From assembly GCF_000725545.1 (NCBI RefSeq), contig NZ_JNZP01000036.1, forward strand, positions 1 to 64,000: a stretch of 64,000 nt of DNA, written 5' to 3'. The DNA is from Streptomyces exfoliatus (GTDB lineage: Bacteria > Actinomycetota > Actinomycetes > Streptomycetales > Streptomycetaceae). Position 1 is the stretch's first letter. Each line of letters begins with the position of its first letter. Both the position numbers and the translations under genes were made by a program. Below, piece by piece: positions 1-24,895 of the stretch. The notes beneath the pieces are model-generated. The model was not told the DNA's origin. It did not search any database and worked only from the letters and a program-made list of their open reading frames with translations.

Positions 1-2
1 CC

Positions 3-11207
<11,205 letters not shown>

Positions 11208-11226
11208 CCCGGCGTCCCGCCGGACC

Positions 11227-11258
11227 ACCGGAAGCACCGGAAGCACCGGAAGCACCGG
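11227..11258. repeat. Tandem 9-bp repeat ACCGGAAGC, about 3.5 copies
   Basis: Three full copies of ACCGGAAGC and a partial fourth sit in the 105-bp gap between the first and second PKS genes. No function is evident. The second PKS gene starts at GTG 11313 behind GGGGAGC, so the repeat lies outside its ribosome site. Confidence 0.8.
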
Positions 11259-11866
11259 CCACCACCCACCCACTGGCCATCGGACACACCACCCCCGGGG
11301 AGCTGAATTCACGTGGCTGACGAGGTACAACTCCGCGAATACCTCAAGAGGGCCATCGCCGACGCCCGAGACGCCCGCAAGCGTCTGCGCGAGGTCGAGG
11401 ACAAGGAGCAGGAGCCGATCGCCATCGTCTCCATGGCCTGCCGCTACCCGGGAGGCGTCTCGTCCCCCGAGGACCTGTGGCAGCTGGTGGCCGACGGGGT
11501 CGACGCCGTCTCCGACTTCCCCACCGACCGCGGCTGGGACCTGGAGACCCTCTACAACCCGGACCCGGAGCAGGTCGGCACCTCGTACTCCCGTGAAGGC
11601 GGCTTCCTCTACGACGCCGACCTCTTCGACCCCGAGCTGTTCGGCATGTCCCCCCGCGAGGCCCTCGCCGCCGACCCGCAGCAGCGCCTCCTCCTGGAGA
11701 CCGCCTGGGAGACCTTCGAGCGGGCCGGCATCGACCCGGTCTCGCTCAAGGGCACCAGGACCGGGGTGTTCGCCGGCGTCATGTACAACGACTACGGCTC
11801 ACGCCCCCACCTCCCGCCGGAGGGCTTCGAGGGCTACCTCTTCAGCGGCAGCGCCGGCTCCATCGC

Positions 11867-11965
11867 CTCCGGCCGCCTCTCCTACACGTACGGCCTGGAA
11901 GGCCCGGCCGTCACCGTCGACACCGCCTGCTCCTCCTCGCTCGTCGCCCTCCACCTGGCGGCCAA
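11867..11965. repeat. 99-nt exact copy of 6383-6481, ending at a frame break
   Basis: The 99 bases coding the KS active-site region (ending LVALHLAA) are identical to 6383-6481; the bases on either side differ. In both copies the next 25-40 expected KS residues are missing, and here the frame shifts. Identity of exactly 99 nt ending at a defect is what an assembly graph built on 99-mers would leave. Confidence 0.85.
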
Positions 11966-12253
11966 CTCGCCGCCGACGGCCGCAGCAAGTCCTTCTCCGC
12001 CGACGCCGACGGCACCGGCTGGGCCGAGGGCGTGGGCCTCCTCCTCGTGGAGAAGCTGTCCGACGCCCGCCGCAACGGCCACAAGGTCCTCGCGGTCATG
12101 CGGGGCTCCGCCGTCAACCAGGACGGTGCCTCCAACGGCCTCACCGCCCCCAACGGTCCGGCGCAGGAGCGGGTCATCCGCCAGGCCCTCGCGGGCGCCG
12201 GTCTCACCCCCGCCGACATCGACGCGGTCGAGGCGCACGGTACGGGGACGCGG

Positions 12254-12352
12254 CTCGGCGACCCGATCGAGGCACAGGCGCTGCTCGCCACGTACGGCCA
12301 GGACCGCCCCGAGGACCGCCCGCTCTACCTCGGCTCCCTCAAGTCGAACATC
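12254..12352. repeat. 99-nt exact copy of 6792-6890, ending at a frame break
   Basis: Identical to 6792-6890 from CTCGGCGACC to AAGTCGAACATC (KS residues up to LKSNI); the flanking bases differ. Both copies then lose the segment that starts with the catalytic Gly-His. Third-module DNA at 17650-17700 shows what should follow (KSNIGHT). Confidence 0.87.
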
Positions 12353-13598
12353 ACGGCGTGCTGCCCCGCACCCTGCACATCGACGAACCGACCACCCATG
12401 TCGACTGGGACGCGGGCGCCGTCTCCCTCCTCCACGAGGCCAGGCCGTGGCCGGAGACCGGCGCCCCGCGCCGCGCCGCCGTCTCCTCGTTCGGCTTCGG
12501 CGGCACCAACGCGCACGTGATCATCGAGGAGGCGCCGGCCGAGGAGGCCACGGCGGAGTCCGCCGAGCGGACCCCGGCGACGACGGCCGAGGCGACGGGG
12601 AAGGTCACCTCGGGTGCGAGTGCGGCAGCGACGACGCTCCCGGTCGTGCCGTGGACCGTGTCCGGCAAGACGGCGGACGCGCTCCGCGACCAGGCCCGGC
12701 GGCTCTACGCCCGGCTGACGGCCGACCTCGGCGTGTCCCCGCTCGACGTCGGCTTCTCCCTCGCGACCGGCCGTGCGTCCCTCGACCACCGCGCCGTGGT
12801 GACCGGCAGCGACCGGGGCGAACTTCTCGCGGGAGTGAAGGCGCTCGCCGAGGGCGGTACGGCCCCCGGCCTGGTGCGCGGAGAACGCGCGGGCGGCCGG
12901 CTCGGCTTCCTCTTCACCGGCCAGGGCGCCCAGCGCACCGGCATGGCACAGGAGCTCCACGCCTCCTTCCCCGTCTTCGCCGCCGCCTTCGACGAGGCGG
13001 CCAGCCTCCTGGACGCGGGTCTTGGCGGTTCGGTCCGTGAGGTGATCGCCTCGGGTGAGGGCTTGGACGAGACGGGGTGGACGCAGCCGGCGTTGTTCGC
13101 GGTCGAGGTCGCGTTGTTCCGTCTGGTGGAGTCGTGGGGTGTGAAGCCGGACTTCGTGGCCGGGCATTCGATCGGTGAGATCGCGGCGGCGCATGTGGCG
13201 GGGGTGTTCTCGTTGGAGGACGCGGTCCGTCTGGTGGTCGCCAGGGCCGGGCTGATGGGTGAGCCACGCGTTCCACTCGCCGTTGATGGATCCGATGCTG
13301 GCCGAGTTCAAGGCCGTCGCGTCCGAACTGACGTACGCGGCTCCTCGTATCGCCGTGGTCTCCACCGTGACCGGGAAGCTCGCCACCGGCGACGATCTGC
13401 GGTCGGCCCAGTACTGGGCCGACCAGGTCCGTGGCACCGTCCGTTTCTCCGACGCCGTGGACACGCTGACCGCCGAGGGCGTCACCTCTTTGCTGGAGAT
13501 CGGTCCCGACGGGATCCTCTCCGCCCTCGCCGAAGGCGCCGTCCCCGCCCTGCGCCGGGGCCGCGACGAGGTCACCACCCTCCTCGCGGCGGTCGGCA

Positions 13599-13697
13599 CC
13601 CTCTTCACGCGCGGGATCCCCGTCGACTGGCGGGCGCTGTACGAGGGCACGGGCGCCCGTCAGGTGCCCCTCCCCACATACGCCTTCCAGCGCCAGC
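13599..13697. repeat. 99-nt exact copy of 1-99, ending at a frame break
   Basis: Bases 1-99 of the window equal 13599-13697 (AT-end linker, ending TYAFQRQ). The first differing base is 100/13698. The window begins exactly where the identity begins, suggesting base 1 is a contig end inside a repeat. At 13698 the second PKS gene jumps directly into DH sequence (PITVAGFNQ) in a new frame. Confidence 0.88.
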
Positions 13698-13706
13698 CCC
13701 ATCACC

Positions 13707-16361
<2,655 letters not shown>

Positions 16362-16385
16362 GGAGGCCTGCCTCAGCCCGGGAAA

Positions 16386-16428
16386 GCCGGGCCGTCCGGA
16401 GGACCCCCTTCCCACCGGACGGCCCGGC
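16386..16428. terminator. Strong inverted repeat between the second and third PKS genes
   Basis: A perfect 14-bp stem (GCCGGGCCGTCCGG, 16386-16399, with its complement at 16415-16428) and a 15-nt loop, 24 bp after the stop of the second PKS gene and about 95 bp before the start of the third. It has the form of a GC-rich actinobacterial terminator or attenuator. No T-run follows. Confidence 0.6.
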
Positions 16429-16522
16429 CCCCCGCACTCAGCAGGCCCCGCAGCAGCCCCGGCAGTCGCCACGCCAGTCAGCCGTCGCCACTCCGCCTTC
16501 GCCCGAGGAGAGCACGAACCCG

Positions 16523-19500
16523 ATGTCCAACCCGTCGAACGAAGAGAAGCTGGTCGAGTACCTGAAGCGGGTCACCGTCGACCTGCAGAAGGCGAACCGA
16601 AAGATCGCCGAGCTCGAGGCGGCCGATTCGGAGCCGATCGCCGTCGTCGGCATGGCCTGCCGGTTCCCCGGCGGCGTCGCCTCGCCCGAGGACCTGTGGC
16701 AGCTGGTCGCCGACGGCACCGACGCCATCACCGACTTCCCCACCGACCGCGGCTGGGACCTGGAGCGCCTCTACGACCCCGACCCGGGCCGCCCCGGCAC
16801 CTCGTACACCCGCCAGGCGGGCTTCCTGCACGACGCCGCCCTCTTCGACGCGGGCTTCTTCGGCATCTCGCCCCGCGAGGCCCTCTCCATGGACCCGCAG
16901 CAGCGCCTCCTCCTGGAGACCTCCTGGGAGGCGCTCGAACAGGCCGGCATCGATCCCGAGACCCTGCGCGGCAGCCGCACCGGCGTCTTCGCGGGCATCA
17001 TCGAGCAGAGCTACCTGGGCCTCGAAGGCCCCGAGGAGTTCGAGGGCTACCTGCTGACCAGCAAGCTCAGCAGCGTCGCCTCCGGCCGCATCTCCTACAG
17101 CCTCGGCCTGGAGGGCCCGGCGGTCTCCGTCGACACCGCCTGCTCCTCCTCGCTCGTCGCCCTCCACCTGGCGGTCCAGTCGCTGCGCTCCGGCGAGTCC
17201 GACCTCGCCCTGGCCGGCGGCGTCACGGTGACCGCGACCCCCGGCGGGTTCGTCGACTTCTCCCGGCAGAGCGGCCTGGCCCCCGACGGCCGCATCAAGT
17301 CCTTCTCCGCCGACGCGGACGGCACCTCCTGGTCCGAGGGCGTCGGCATGCTCCTCGTCGAGAAGCTCTCCGACGCCCGCCGCAACGGCCACCGCGTCCT
17401 GGCCGTGATCCGCGGCTCGGCCGTCAACCAGGACGGCGCGTCGAACGGCCTCACCGCCCCCAACGGCCCCTCTCAGGAGCGGGTCATCCGCCAGGCCCTC
17501 GCCGACGCGGGCCTGACCACCGCCGACGTCGATGTCGTCGAGGCGCACGGTACGGGGACGCGGCTCGGCGACCCGATCGAGGCGCGGGCCCTGCTCGCCA
17601 CGTACGGCCAGGGCCGCCCCGAGGACCGCCCGCTCTACCTGGGCTCCCTCAAGTCGAACATCGGGCACACCGTCGCCGCCGCCGGTGTCGGCGGCGTCAT
17701 CAAGATGATCCAGGCCATGGACCACGGCGTGCTGCCCCGCACCCTCCACGTGGAGACGCCCACGCCGATGGCGGACTGGGACTCCGGCGCCGTGGAGCTG
17801 CTCACCGAGGCCCGCGACTGGCCGGCCACCGAGCGCGCCCGCCGCGCGGCCGTCTCCGCCTTCGGCGTCAGCGGCACCAACGCCCACGTGATCATCGAGC
17901 AGCCGCCTGCCGACAAGACGACCGACGCGGCGGCGGGGGAGACCCCGGCGACGCCGGTCGCCCTGCCCGTCGTGCCCTGGCTGCTCTCCGGCAGGACGGA
18001 GACGGCCCTGCGGGACCAGGCCCGCCGCCTGTACGACCACGTCTCCGACGAGGCCGCCGCCCTGCCCCTCCTCGACGTCGGCTTCTCCCTCGCGACGGGC
18101 CGTGCGTCCCTCGACCACCGCGCCGTGGTGACCGGCAGCGACAGGGCGGAACTTCTCGCGGGCGTGAAGGCGCTCGCCGAGGGCGGTACGGCTCCGAGCC
18201 TGGTGCGCGGCGAACGCGCGGGCGGTCGGCTCGGCTTCCTGTTCACGGGTCAGGGTGCGCAGCGTGCCGGTATGGCGCAGGAGTTGTACGCGTCGTTTCC
18301 GGCGTTCGCGGCGGCGTTTGACGAGGTGTGCGGTCTCCTGGACGCGGGTCTTGGCGGTTCGGTCCGTGAGGACGCGGCCCGTCTGGTCGTCGCCAGGGCC
18401 GGGCTGATGCAGGCGTTGCCGAAGGGCGGCGCGATGGTGGCTGTCCAGGCGACGGAGGACGAGGTTCTGCCGCTCCTGGACGGTGCGGTGTCGGTCGCCG
18501 CGGTCAACGGGCCGCAGTCCGTCGTCGTCTCCGGTGAGGAGACGGCCGTGCTCGCGGTGGCTTCGCGTCTGGAGGAGCTGGGCCGTAAGACGAAGCGTCT
18601 GACGGTGAGCCACGCGTTCCACTCGCCGTTGATGGATCCGATGCTGGAGGAGTTCAAGGCCGTCGCGTCCCAGCTGTCGTACGCGGCTCCGCGTATCGCG
18701 GTGGTGTCGACGCTCACCGGCAAGGTCGCCACCGGTCAGGACCTCCGGTCGGCCCAGTACTGGGCCGACCAGGTCCGCGGCACCGTCCGCTTCGCCGACG
18801 CCGTGAACACCCTCGCCGCCCAGGGCGTCACCGCCACCCTGGAACTCGGCCCCGACGGCGTCCTCTCCGCCCTGGCGGCGGACCTCGTCCCCACCGCCGT
18901 CCCCCTCATGCGCCGCGACCGGCCCGAGGCCCTCACGGCCGTCACCGTGCTCGGCCGGCTCCACCAGCACGGCGCCCCCGTCGACTGGGCCGCGTTCTTC
19001 TCCGGCACCGGAGCCCGCCGCGTGCCCCTCCCCACGTACGCCTTCCAGCACCAGCGGTACTGGGTCGAGCAGACGGCCGCCTCCGCCGACGCCGCCGGGC
19101 TCGGCCTGCGGGCGACCGGGCACCCGCTGCTCGGCGCCGCCGTCACCCTCGCGGGTGCCGACGGGGCCGTGTTCACCAGTACGTTCTCCCCGCGCACCCA
19201 CCCGTGGCTCGCGGACCACACCGTCTCCGGCTCCGTGGTGCTGGCGCCCGCCGCGCTCGTGGAGCTCGCGATCCGGGCCGGGGACGAGTTCGGGACGACG
19301 CTCCTCGACGAACTCGTCCTCGACGCCCCGTTCGTCCTCGCAGGGGGCGGCACCCACCAGCTCCAGGTCGGTGTGGGCGCCCTCGACGCCACCGGTCGCC
19401 GCCCGGTCACCGTGCACGGCCGCCCCGACGACCCCGACGCGCCGTGGACCACGCACGCCCACGGCACGCTGAGCGTCGCCGCCGAAGGGCCCGCGTTCGA

Positions 19501-22500
19501 GCCGGTCGCGTGGCCGCCCGCCGACGCCGAGGAGATCGCCCTCGACGAGCTGTACGCGCGGCTCGCGGAGACCGGCCTCGCGTACGGGCCGGCGTTCCAG
19601 GGCCTCACCGCCGCCTGGCGCCGGGGCGACGAGCTCTTCGCCGAGGCCGTCCTGCCCGAGCAGGCCGGTGCGGGGGCCGGGTCCGGTTCCGCTTCCACTT
19701 CAGGTGCGGAGACGTTCACCCTGCACCCGGCGCTCCTCGACGCGGCGGTACGGCCCCTGCTGGCCGACGCGGCGGAGGACGGCGCCCCGCTCGCCGGCCA
19801 CTGGCGCGGCGTACGGCTCCACGCGACCGGCGCCACCGCGCTCCGCGTCCGCATCGCCCCGCAGGGCCCCGGCGACGCGCGCGTCGAACTCACCGACCCG
19901 GCAGGACAGCCCGTCGCCCTCGTCGCAGGGACCGCGGTGCGCGGTGTCGGCGGCGGCGCACTCGCGACCGCCGTCGACCGTCACGGCGACGCGCTGTTCC
20001 ACCTCGGCTGGACGCCCCTCGCCGTGCCCGGTGGGGCAGAGACCCGCCCGGCCACGCTCGGCGCCGACGGCGACTTCGCGACCCCGGCCGACGTGGCCGC
20101 CGCCGTCGCCGACGGCCGGTCCGTCCCCGTCGTCGTGCTCCGCGTCGAGCCCGAGCCGGCGGGTTCGCTGCCCGGCTCGGTCCACGCCACGACGGAGAAG
20201 GTCCTCGCCCTGGTACGGGAGTGGCTGGCCGACGAGCGTCTGGAGGGGACCCGGCTCGCCGTCGTCACCTCGGGCGCGGTGGCCACGGCCGACGGGGAGG
20301 ACGTCACCGACCTGCCGGGCGCGGCCGTCTGGGGCCTGCTCCGCTCCGCCCAGTCCGAGCACGCGGGCCGCATCACCCTCATCGACACGGACGCCTCCAC
20401 CGACGCGACGACGACCGCCCCCGCCGACCCGACGACGGCATCGGAGACCACCCCCGCCCCCACGGGAGCCGCCCTCCTCGCCGCCCTCGTCTCCTCCGGC
20501 GAACCGCAGGCCGCCCTGCGCGCCGGGCGGGCGTTCGTACCCCGCCTCGCGCGGGCCGCCGCCCCCGCGCCCGGAGCCACCCCGGCCTGGAACCCGGACG
20601 GCACGGTCCTCATCACCGGCGGCACGGGCAGCCTCGGCGCCCTCTTCGCCCGCCACCTGGTGACCGTCCACGGTGTGCGGCACCTGTTGCTCACCAGCCG
20701 CAGCGGCCCCGCCGCCCCCGGCGCCCGGGAGCTGTCGGCCGAACTCACCGCGCTCGGAGCCCGGGTCACCCTCGCCGCCTGCGACACGGCCGACCACACC
20801 GCGCTCGCCGCGCTCCTCGGCACGATCCCCGCCGACCATCCGCTCACCGGTGTCGTCCACGCCGCCGGCGTCCTGGACGACGGCCTGATCGCGACGCTCA
20901 CCCCCGAGCGGCTGCAGGCCGTGCTGCGGCCCAAGGCCGACGCCGCCTGGAACCTGCACCGGCTCACCCAGGACCGCGCGGAGGTCACCGCCTTCGTCCT
21001 CTTCTCCTCCATCGCGGCCGTCGTCGGCGGCCCCGGCCAGTCCAACTACGCCGCCGCCAACCAGTTCCTCGACGCCCTCGCCCAGCACCGGCGGGCCCAC
21101 GGCCTGCCGGCCACCTCCGTGGCCTGGGGCCTCTGGGAGCAGTCCGGCGGCATGAGCGGCCACCTCAGCGAGACCGACCTCGGCCGCATCGCCCGCAGCG
21201 GCTTCCTGCCCGTCCCGCAGGCGCAGGGGCCCGCGCTGCTCGACCGGGCGCTCGCGCTCGGCCTGCCGGACGTCGTCGCCACGCCGCTGGACATCGCCGT
21301 CCTGCGCGAGCAGCCCGGCCGTATACCGGTGGTCCTCACCGGCCTCGCGCCCGCGCCCGCCCGCCGGGCCGCGGCGGAGGAGGGCGCGACCGCGACCGGC
21401 TCGCTGGCGGACCTGATCGCCGGGCTCGACGGGCCCGAGCGCGAGCAGGCCGTTCTGGAGGCGGTCCTCGGCCGGATCGCGGCGGTCCTCGGCCACCCCG
21501 ACACCAGTGCCGTCAAGGCCGACCAGCCGCTGACGAAGCTCGGCTTCGACTCGCTGACGTCCGTGGAGCTGCGTAACCGGCTGAGCGCGCTCGCCGGCTC
21601 CAAGCTGCCCGCGACGCTCGTCTTCGACCACCCCACCCCCGCCGCCCTGGCCGCCTTCGTCTCCGGACGGCTCGCCGGCGGGGCCGGGGCGGACGGCGAC
21701 CCGGCGGTCCCCGCCGTGGACTTCGCGGCCGAGGTGCGGCTCGCCGAGGACGTACGCCCGGCGGACGAGGTCGTACGGTCGGCCGACGACCCGCGCGAGG
21801 TCCTGCTGACCGGGGCCACCGGATTCCTCGGCGCGTTCCTGCTGCGCGACCTGATGCGGACGACGACGGCGCGGATCCACTGCCTCGTGCGCGGCGCCGA
21901 CCAGGACGAGGCCCTGGCCAGGCTGCGGACCAACATGGAGTGGTACCGGCTGTGGGACGAGGTCGACGAGAGCCGCCTCTCCCTGGTCCTCGGCGACCTC
22001 GCAGAGGAGCGGCTCGGTCTCACCGAGGACGAGTTCGACGCGCTGGCGCGGACGGTCGACGCCGTCTACCACAACGGCGCCCGGGTCCACTGGCTGCAGC
22101 CGTACACCACGCTGCGCGACGCCAACGTCCGCGGGACGGAGGAGGTGCTGCGCCTGGCGGCCCGTCACCGCACGGTGCCCGTCCACTACGTGTCCACCGT
22201 CGGCGTCTTCGACGGCGTACGGGAGGAGGGCGTCCCGCTCAAGGTGACCGACCCGACCGGCCCGGCGGAGGCGCTGCCCAGCGGCTACCTCCAGAGCAAG
22301 TGGGTCGCCGAGCAGCTCATCGGCATCGCCCGCGACCGGGGCCTGCCGGTCTCCGTCTACCGGGTGGACGTCATATCCGGCGACACGCGCAGCGGCGCCT
22401 GCCAGACCCGCGACTTCGTCTGGCTCAGCCTCAAGGGCATCCTCCAGTCGGCGGCGGTGCCCGCCGGCACGAGCGGCCGGTTCCACCTGCTGCCGGTCGA

Positions 22501-22903
22501 CTACGTCAGCGCCGCCATCACCACGCTCTCCCGGCAGACCGACACCGTCGGCCGCACCTTCCACCTGTTCAACCAGAGCTCCCTCAGCCTCGCCCAGTGC
22601 GTGGAGTACCTGCGGGCGCACGGCTACGAGCTGGCCGAGCAGGACTGGGACACGTGGAGCGAGCGGGTCGGCGGGGACGGCGAGAACGCGCTCCGGCCGC
22701 TGCTGCACGCCTTCGAGATGATGACCTCGGACACCGACGGCTTCTACCCGCCGATCGACACCTCCGAGACCCTCGCGGCCCTCACGGGGACCGGCGTCGA
22801 CTGCCCGCCGCTGACCGCCGAACTCTTCGCCAGGTACGTCGAGTTCTTCGTGGAGGTGGGCCACTTCCCGCCCGCGCGGACGCGCGAGCCGGCCGGAGTC
22901 TGA
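16523..22903 (+). CDS. Modular type I PKS, final module KS-AT-DH-KR-ACP plus terminal thioester reductase
   Basis: 2126 residues. ATG 16523 was chosen because a coiled-coil docking segment ([10 protein letters not shown]) begins there. KS about 35-460 with Cys207, His342 and His382 intact. AT about 570-830, HAFH (malonyl-CoA), but about 60 residues including the GHSxG serine are missing between VRE and DAARLVV (near nt 18370), probably an assembly loss. DH about 860-1155 has the His motif with Pro changed to Ala and [10 protein letters not shown], so activity is uncertain. KR about 1358-1580 (GGTGSLG, LDD). ACP Ser1677. TR about 1755-2120 has the NADPH motif GATGFLG and the SGYLQSK Tyr/Lys pair. 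TR domains release the chain as an aldehyde (or alcohol) using NADPH, as CpkC does in coelimycin assembly; there is no thioesterase. This should be the last enzyme of the line. Confidence 0.93.
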   Translation: MSNPSNEEKLVEYLKRVTVDLQKANRKIAELEAADSEPIAVVGMACRFPGGVASPEDLWQLVADGTDAITDFPTDRGWDLERLYDPDPGRPGTSYTRQAGFLHDAALFDAGFFGISPREALSMDPQQRLLLETSWEALEQAGIDPETLRGSRTGVFAGIIEQSYLGLEGPEEFEGYLLTSKLSSVASGRISYSLGLEGPAVSVDTACSSSLVALHLAVQSLRSGESDLALAGGVTVTATPGGFVDFSRQSGLAPDGRIKSFSADADGTSWSEGVGMLLVEKLSDARRNGHRVLAVIRGSAVNQDGASNGLTAPNGPSQERVIRQALADAGLTTADVDVVEAHGTGTRLGDPIEARALLATYGQGRPEDRPLYLGSLKSNIGHTVAAAGVGGVIKMIQAMDHGVLPRTLHVETPTPMADWDSGAVELLTEARDWPATERARRAAVSAFGVSGTNAHVIIEQPPADKTTDAAAGETPATPVALPVVPWLLSGRTETALRDQARRLYDHVSDEAAALPLLDVGFSLATGRASLDHRAVVTGSDRAELLAGVKALAEGGTAPSLVRGERAGGRLGFLFTGQGAQRAGMAQELYASFPAFAAAFDEVCGLLDAGLGGSVREDAARLVVARAGLMQALPKGGAMVAVQATEDEVLPLLDGAVSVAAVNGPQSVVVSGEETAVLAVASRLEELGRKTKRLTVSHAFHSPLMDPMLEEFKAVASQLSYAAPRIAVVSTLTGKVATGQDLRSAQYWADQVRGTVRFADAVNTLAAQGVTATLELGPDGVLSALAADLVPTAVPLMRRDRPEALTAVTVLGRLHQHGAPVDWAAFFSGTGARRVPLPTYAFQHQRYWVEQTAASADAAGLGLRATGHPLLGAAVTLAGADGAVFTSTFSPRTHPWLADHTVSGSVVLAPAALVELAIRAGDEFGTTLLDELVLDAPFVLAGGGTHQLQVGVGALDATGRRPVTVHGRPDDPDAPWTTHAHGTLSVAAEGPAFEPVAWPPADAEEIALDELYARLAETGLAYGPAFQGLTAAWRRGDELFAEAVLPEQAGAGAGSGSASTSGAETFTLHPALLDAAVRPLLADAAEDGAPLAGHWRGVRLHATGATALRVRIAPQGPGDARVELTDPAGQPVALVAGTAVRGVGGGALATAVDRHGDALFHLGWTPLAVPGGAETRPATLGADGDFATPADVAAAVADGRSVPVVVLRVEPEPAGSLPGSVHATTEKVLALVREWLADERLEGTRLAVVTSGAVATADGEDVTDLPGAAVWGLLRSAQSEHAGRITLIDTDASTDATTTAPADPTTASETTPAPTGAALLAALVSSGEPQAALRAGRAFVPRLARAAAPAPGATPAWNPDGTVLITGGTGSLGALFARHLVTVHGVRHLLLTSRSGPAAPGARELSAELTALGARVTLAACDTADHTALAALLGTIPADHPLTGVVHAAGVLDDGLIATLTPERLQAVLRPKADAAWNLHRLTQDRAEVTAFVLFSSIAAVVGGPGQSNYAAANQFLDALAQHRRAHGLPATSVAWGLWEQSGGMSGHLSETDLGRIARSGFLPVPQAQGPALLDRALALGLPDVVATPLDIAVLREQPGRIPVVLTGLAPAPARRAAAEEGATATGSLADLIAGLDGPEREQAVLEAVLGRIAAVLGHPDTSAVKADQPLTKLGFDSLTSVELRNRLSALAGSKLPATLVFDHPTPAALAAFVSGRLAGGAGADGDPAVPAVDFAAEVRLAEDVRPADEVVRSADDPREVLLTGATGFLGAFLLRDLMRTTTARIHCLVRGADQDEALARLRTNMEWYRLWDEVDESRLSLVLGDLAEERLGLTEDEFDALARTVDAVYHNGARVHWLQPYTTLRDANVRGTEEVLRLAARHRTVPVHYVSTVGVFDGVREEGVPLKVTDPTGPAEALPSGYLQSKWVAEQLIGIARDRGLPVSVYRVDVISGDTRSGACQTRDFVWLSLKGILQSAAVPAGTSGRFHLLPVDYVSAAITTLSRQTDTVGRTFHLFNQSSLSLAQCVEYLRAHGYELAEQDWDTWSERVGGDGENALRPLLHAFEMMTSDTDGFYPPIDTSETLAALTGTGVDCPPLTAELFARYVEFFVEVGHFPPARTREPAGV

Positions 22904-22936
22904 TCCGGAGGTCCGGGCCGGGGGTCTGACCTGGGG

Positions 22937-22974
22937 TTCCGGGCCGGGGCGCGACAGAGCGCCCCGGCCCGGAA
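22937..22974 (+). terminator. Rho-independent-like terminator after the PKS genes
   Basis: A perfect 16-bp stem (22937-22952 TTCCGGGCCGGGGCGC, complement 22959-22974) with a GACAGA loop, 34 bp after the stop of the last PKS gene. Confidence 0.85.
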
Positions 22975-23063
22975 CACCGTCCCGGCCTCCGACTTGACAC
23001 ATCCTTTACCCGCCTCGGCCGAAGGTGGCCGGAACCGGTCCGTCCGGTGGCAGCATCGGCGCC

Positions 23064-23834
23064 ATGCTGGATACGGGTGAGTTGCTGCGTGACAAGGTGA
23101 TTCTGATTACGGGGGCGAGCAGTGGCATCGGTGCCGCGGCCGCGTACGTCTTCGCGAGGGAAGGCGCGTCGGTGGTGCTCGCCGCGCGCCGGGAGGAGCG
23201 GCTCGGCGCCCTGGTGGCGGAGCTGACCGACAAGGGGTTCGAGGCCTCGGCGGTGGTGTGCGACGTGACGCGCGCCGAGGACGCGCGGCGTGCGGTCGCG
23301 CACGCGACGGAACGTTTCGGCCGGCTCGACGGGGCCTTCAACAACGCGGGCGTCGGCGGGGACCGGACGCCTCTCCACGAGATGGGGGACGAGGTCTACG
23401 ACGCCATCCTCGACACCAACGTACGAGGCCTGTGGAACTGCCTGCGCGCCGAGATAGGCGCGATGCTCGCGGGCGAGGGCGGCGCCATCGTCAACAACAG
23501 CAGCGTGGGCGGTCTCGTGGCCATCCCCACCGCCGCTCCGTACGTGGTGTCCAAGCACGCGGTGGTCGGTTTCACCCGCGCCGCGGCCGACGAGTACGCC
23601 CACCAGAGGATCCGTGTGAACGCGGTGGCGCCCGGCCTGACGCGCAGTGAGATCACGGCCGACTGGTTCTCGCGCAACCCCGGCCTGGAGCAGGAGATCG
23701 AGGCGACGATCCCCCAGTCGCGGACCGCCGCGCCCGAGGAGGTGGCCGAGGCCGCGGCCTGGCTGCTCAGCGACCGGGCCTCGTACGTGACCGGCACCGT
23801 CCTGCCGGTGGACGGCGGCTACGTCAACCGCTGA
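23064..23834 (+). CDS. SDR-family oxidoreductase
   Basis: 256 residues, classical short-chain dehydrogenase. The cofactor motif TGASSGIG is at about 16-23, NNAG at about 90, and the Ser-Tyr-Lys set is intact (NNSSVGG, then Tyr160 and Lys164 in YVVSK). The C-terminal SYVTGTVLPVDGGY is typical of the family. ATG 23064 is preferred over the in-frame GTG 23025 because family members start close before LxDKVxLITG. It lies alone behind the PKS terminator and converges on the AfsA-type gene. It could be a tailoring ketoreductase or, given its neighbour, a reductase in butyrolactone synthesis as BarS1 is in virginiae butanolide synthesis; the sequence does not decide. Confidence 0.88.
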   Translation: MLDTGELLRDKVILITGASSGIGAAAAYVFAREGASVVLAARREERLGALVAELTDKGFEASAVVCDVTRAEDARRAVAHATERFGRLDGAFNNAGVGGDRTPLHEMGDEVYDAILDTNVRGLWNCLRAEIGAMLAGEGGAIVNNSSVGGLVAIPTAAPYVVSKHAVVGFTRAAADEYAHQRIRVNAVAPGLTRSEITADWFSRNPGLEQEIEATIPQSRTAAPEEVAEAAAWLLSDRASYVTGTVLPVDGGYVNR

Positions 23835-23857
23835 CCACCGACAGGACGGGCATACCA

Positions 23858-23875
23858 CCGCTCGTACGCGAGCGG
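23858..23875. terminator. Short bidirectional hairpin between convergent genes
   Basis: CCGCTCG-TACG-CGAGCGG, a 7-bp perfect stem in the 43-bp gap between the SDR stop (23834) and the AfsA-type stop (23878). Its position suits shared termination; the stem is short. Confidence 0.45.
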
Positions 23876-23877
23876 AC

Positions 23878-24786
23878 CTATCCGGCGCAGTCCATGTAGA
23901 CGGAGAAGGTCCGCTCGCCGTTCTGTACCCCGGTGACCTCGACGCGGACGACGCCCTCGTCCGGGGCCGGCACGACGGCGGCGTCGATCCAGCACGGAGC
24001 GTCGAACTCGACGTAGCGGTCGAAGGTGCTCATCACCCGGACGGGGGGTCGGCCCGGCCCGGTGACGGCGTGCGTGGCCTGGTAGGCCGCCTCGATCAGG
24101 ACCAGACCGGGCACGTGGTCGACCCGGTGGTCGTACAGCGCCTGGTTGGACACGTCCGAGCGCAGTTCCCAGCGGTTCGGGAGGCCGCTCGGCGCCAGGA
24201 CGACCTCATGCTCATGGGCCCGCCCGACCGTGTGGGCGGGGAGCGGGGCCGGCGGGACGCCGGTGCCCCACGCGGCGTCGGCGTACGCGCCGCGCAGCCG
24301 GCGGTAGGCCCCCGGCGCGATCCAGCTGTAGTCGAGCAGCGACTCGGCGACCAGTCGTCCCTCCGACAGGATCGACAGTTCGACGCGGGACGAGCGCGGG
24401 TTGTTGGGCGTGCAGGTCAAAAGAATGAACAGGTTGTCCGGTTTGTTTTTGGGATCGTAAAAATCCTCGGAGACGTTGAAGTCCATCCACTCCATCAGGG
24501 TCTGGTGCTTGAGCGGCACGCCTAACTCGGCGTGCCCGATGAGCAGGGCGCTCTGACGGATCGTCTGGGTGATCAGCAGCGGTACCGAACCCCCGTAGAC
24601 ACCCCCGTCGGGCCATTGCGCGGTCACCGCGTAGCGATCCGATCCCAGCGCGGACCAGTTCGTGAGCAGGATGGCGTCCGATTCGCGCAGGTGCACGTAC
24701 TCCTGGGGCACGGTCGGGACGGGTGCGGCGATCCGATGGATGGCATGGGTGTGCCGTCGGCGATCGGAGAGCAGGGCTTTGGGCAT
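23878..24786 (-). CDS. AfsA/ScbA-family gamma-butyrolactone biosynthesis protein
   Basis: 302 residues with two tandem hot-dog-type repeats, as in AfsA and ScbA, which join a beta-ketoacyl group to dihydroxyacetone phosphate, the first committed step to A-factor-type signals. Recognisable parts are VPQEYVHLRESDAILLT near the N-terminus, FNVSEDFYDP in the middle, and RWELRSDVSNQALYDHRVDHVPG with MSTFDRYVEFDAP in the second half. ATG 24786 is chosen over an upstream in-frame codon because AGGGGGGATC precedes it. It is divergent from the ScbR-type gene with an ARE-like site between them, the standard arrangement of such pairs. Leu88 is a TTA codon (24523-24525), so translation should depend on the bldA tRNA. 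The middle is locally AT-rich. Confidence 0.93.
   Translation of the reverse strand: MPKALLSDRRRHTHAIHRIAAPVPTVPQEYVHLRESDAILLTNWSALGSDRYAVTAQWPDGGVYGGSVPLLITQTIRQSALLIGHAELGVPLKHQTLMEWMDFNVSEDFYDPKNKPDNLFILLTCTPNNPRSSRVELSILSEGRLVAESLLDYSWIAPGAYRRLRGAYADAAWGTGVPPAPLPAHTVGRAHEHEVVLAPSGLPNRWELRSDVSNQALYDHRVDHVPGLVLIEAAYQATHAVTGPGRPPVRVMSTFDRYVEFDAPCWIDAAVVPAPDEGVVRVEVTGVQNGERTFSVYMDCAG
24425..24448 (+). promoter_or_regulatory. Intragenic ARE-like sequence
   Basis: Inside the AfsA-type gene the plus strand carries CGGTTTGTTT (24439-24448), identical to the conserved half of autoregulator response elements, preceded by ATGAAC at the usual distance. It lies in an AT-rich patch. It may be a true operator or a by-product of coding for NKPDNLF. 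Confidence 0.3.
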
Positions 24787-24838
24787 GATCCCCCCTGGGT
24801 CAGGCCTAGATTGAGGTGCCGGGTTCCGACGCAAGATA

Positions 24839-24862
24839 AGATACCGGGTAACCGGTCCTTTT
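24839..24862. promoter_or_regulatory. ARE-like operator between the divergent GBL synthase and receptor genes
   Basis: AGATACC...CGGTCCTTTT fits the 24-bp layout of GBL autoregulator response elements and includes the near-palindrome ACCGGGTAACCGGT (24843-24856). It is 53 bp before the AfsA-type start and 33 bp before the receptor start, so a receptor bound here could control both. Confidence 0.6.
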
Positions 24863-24895
24863 CAAGATAGTTCAGAACACGAGTACGAGGGGTGG

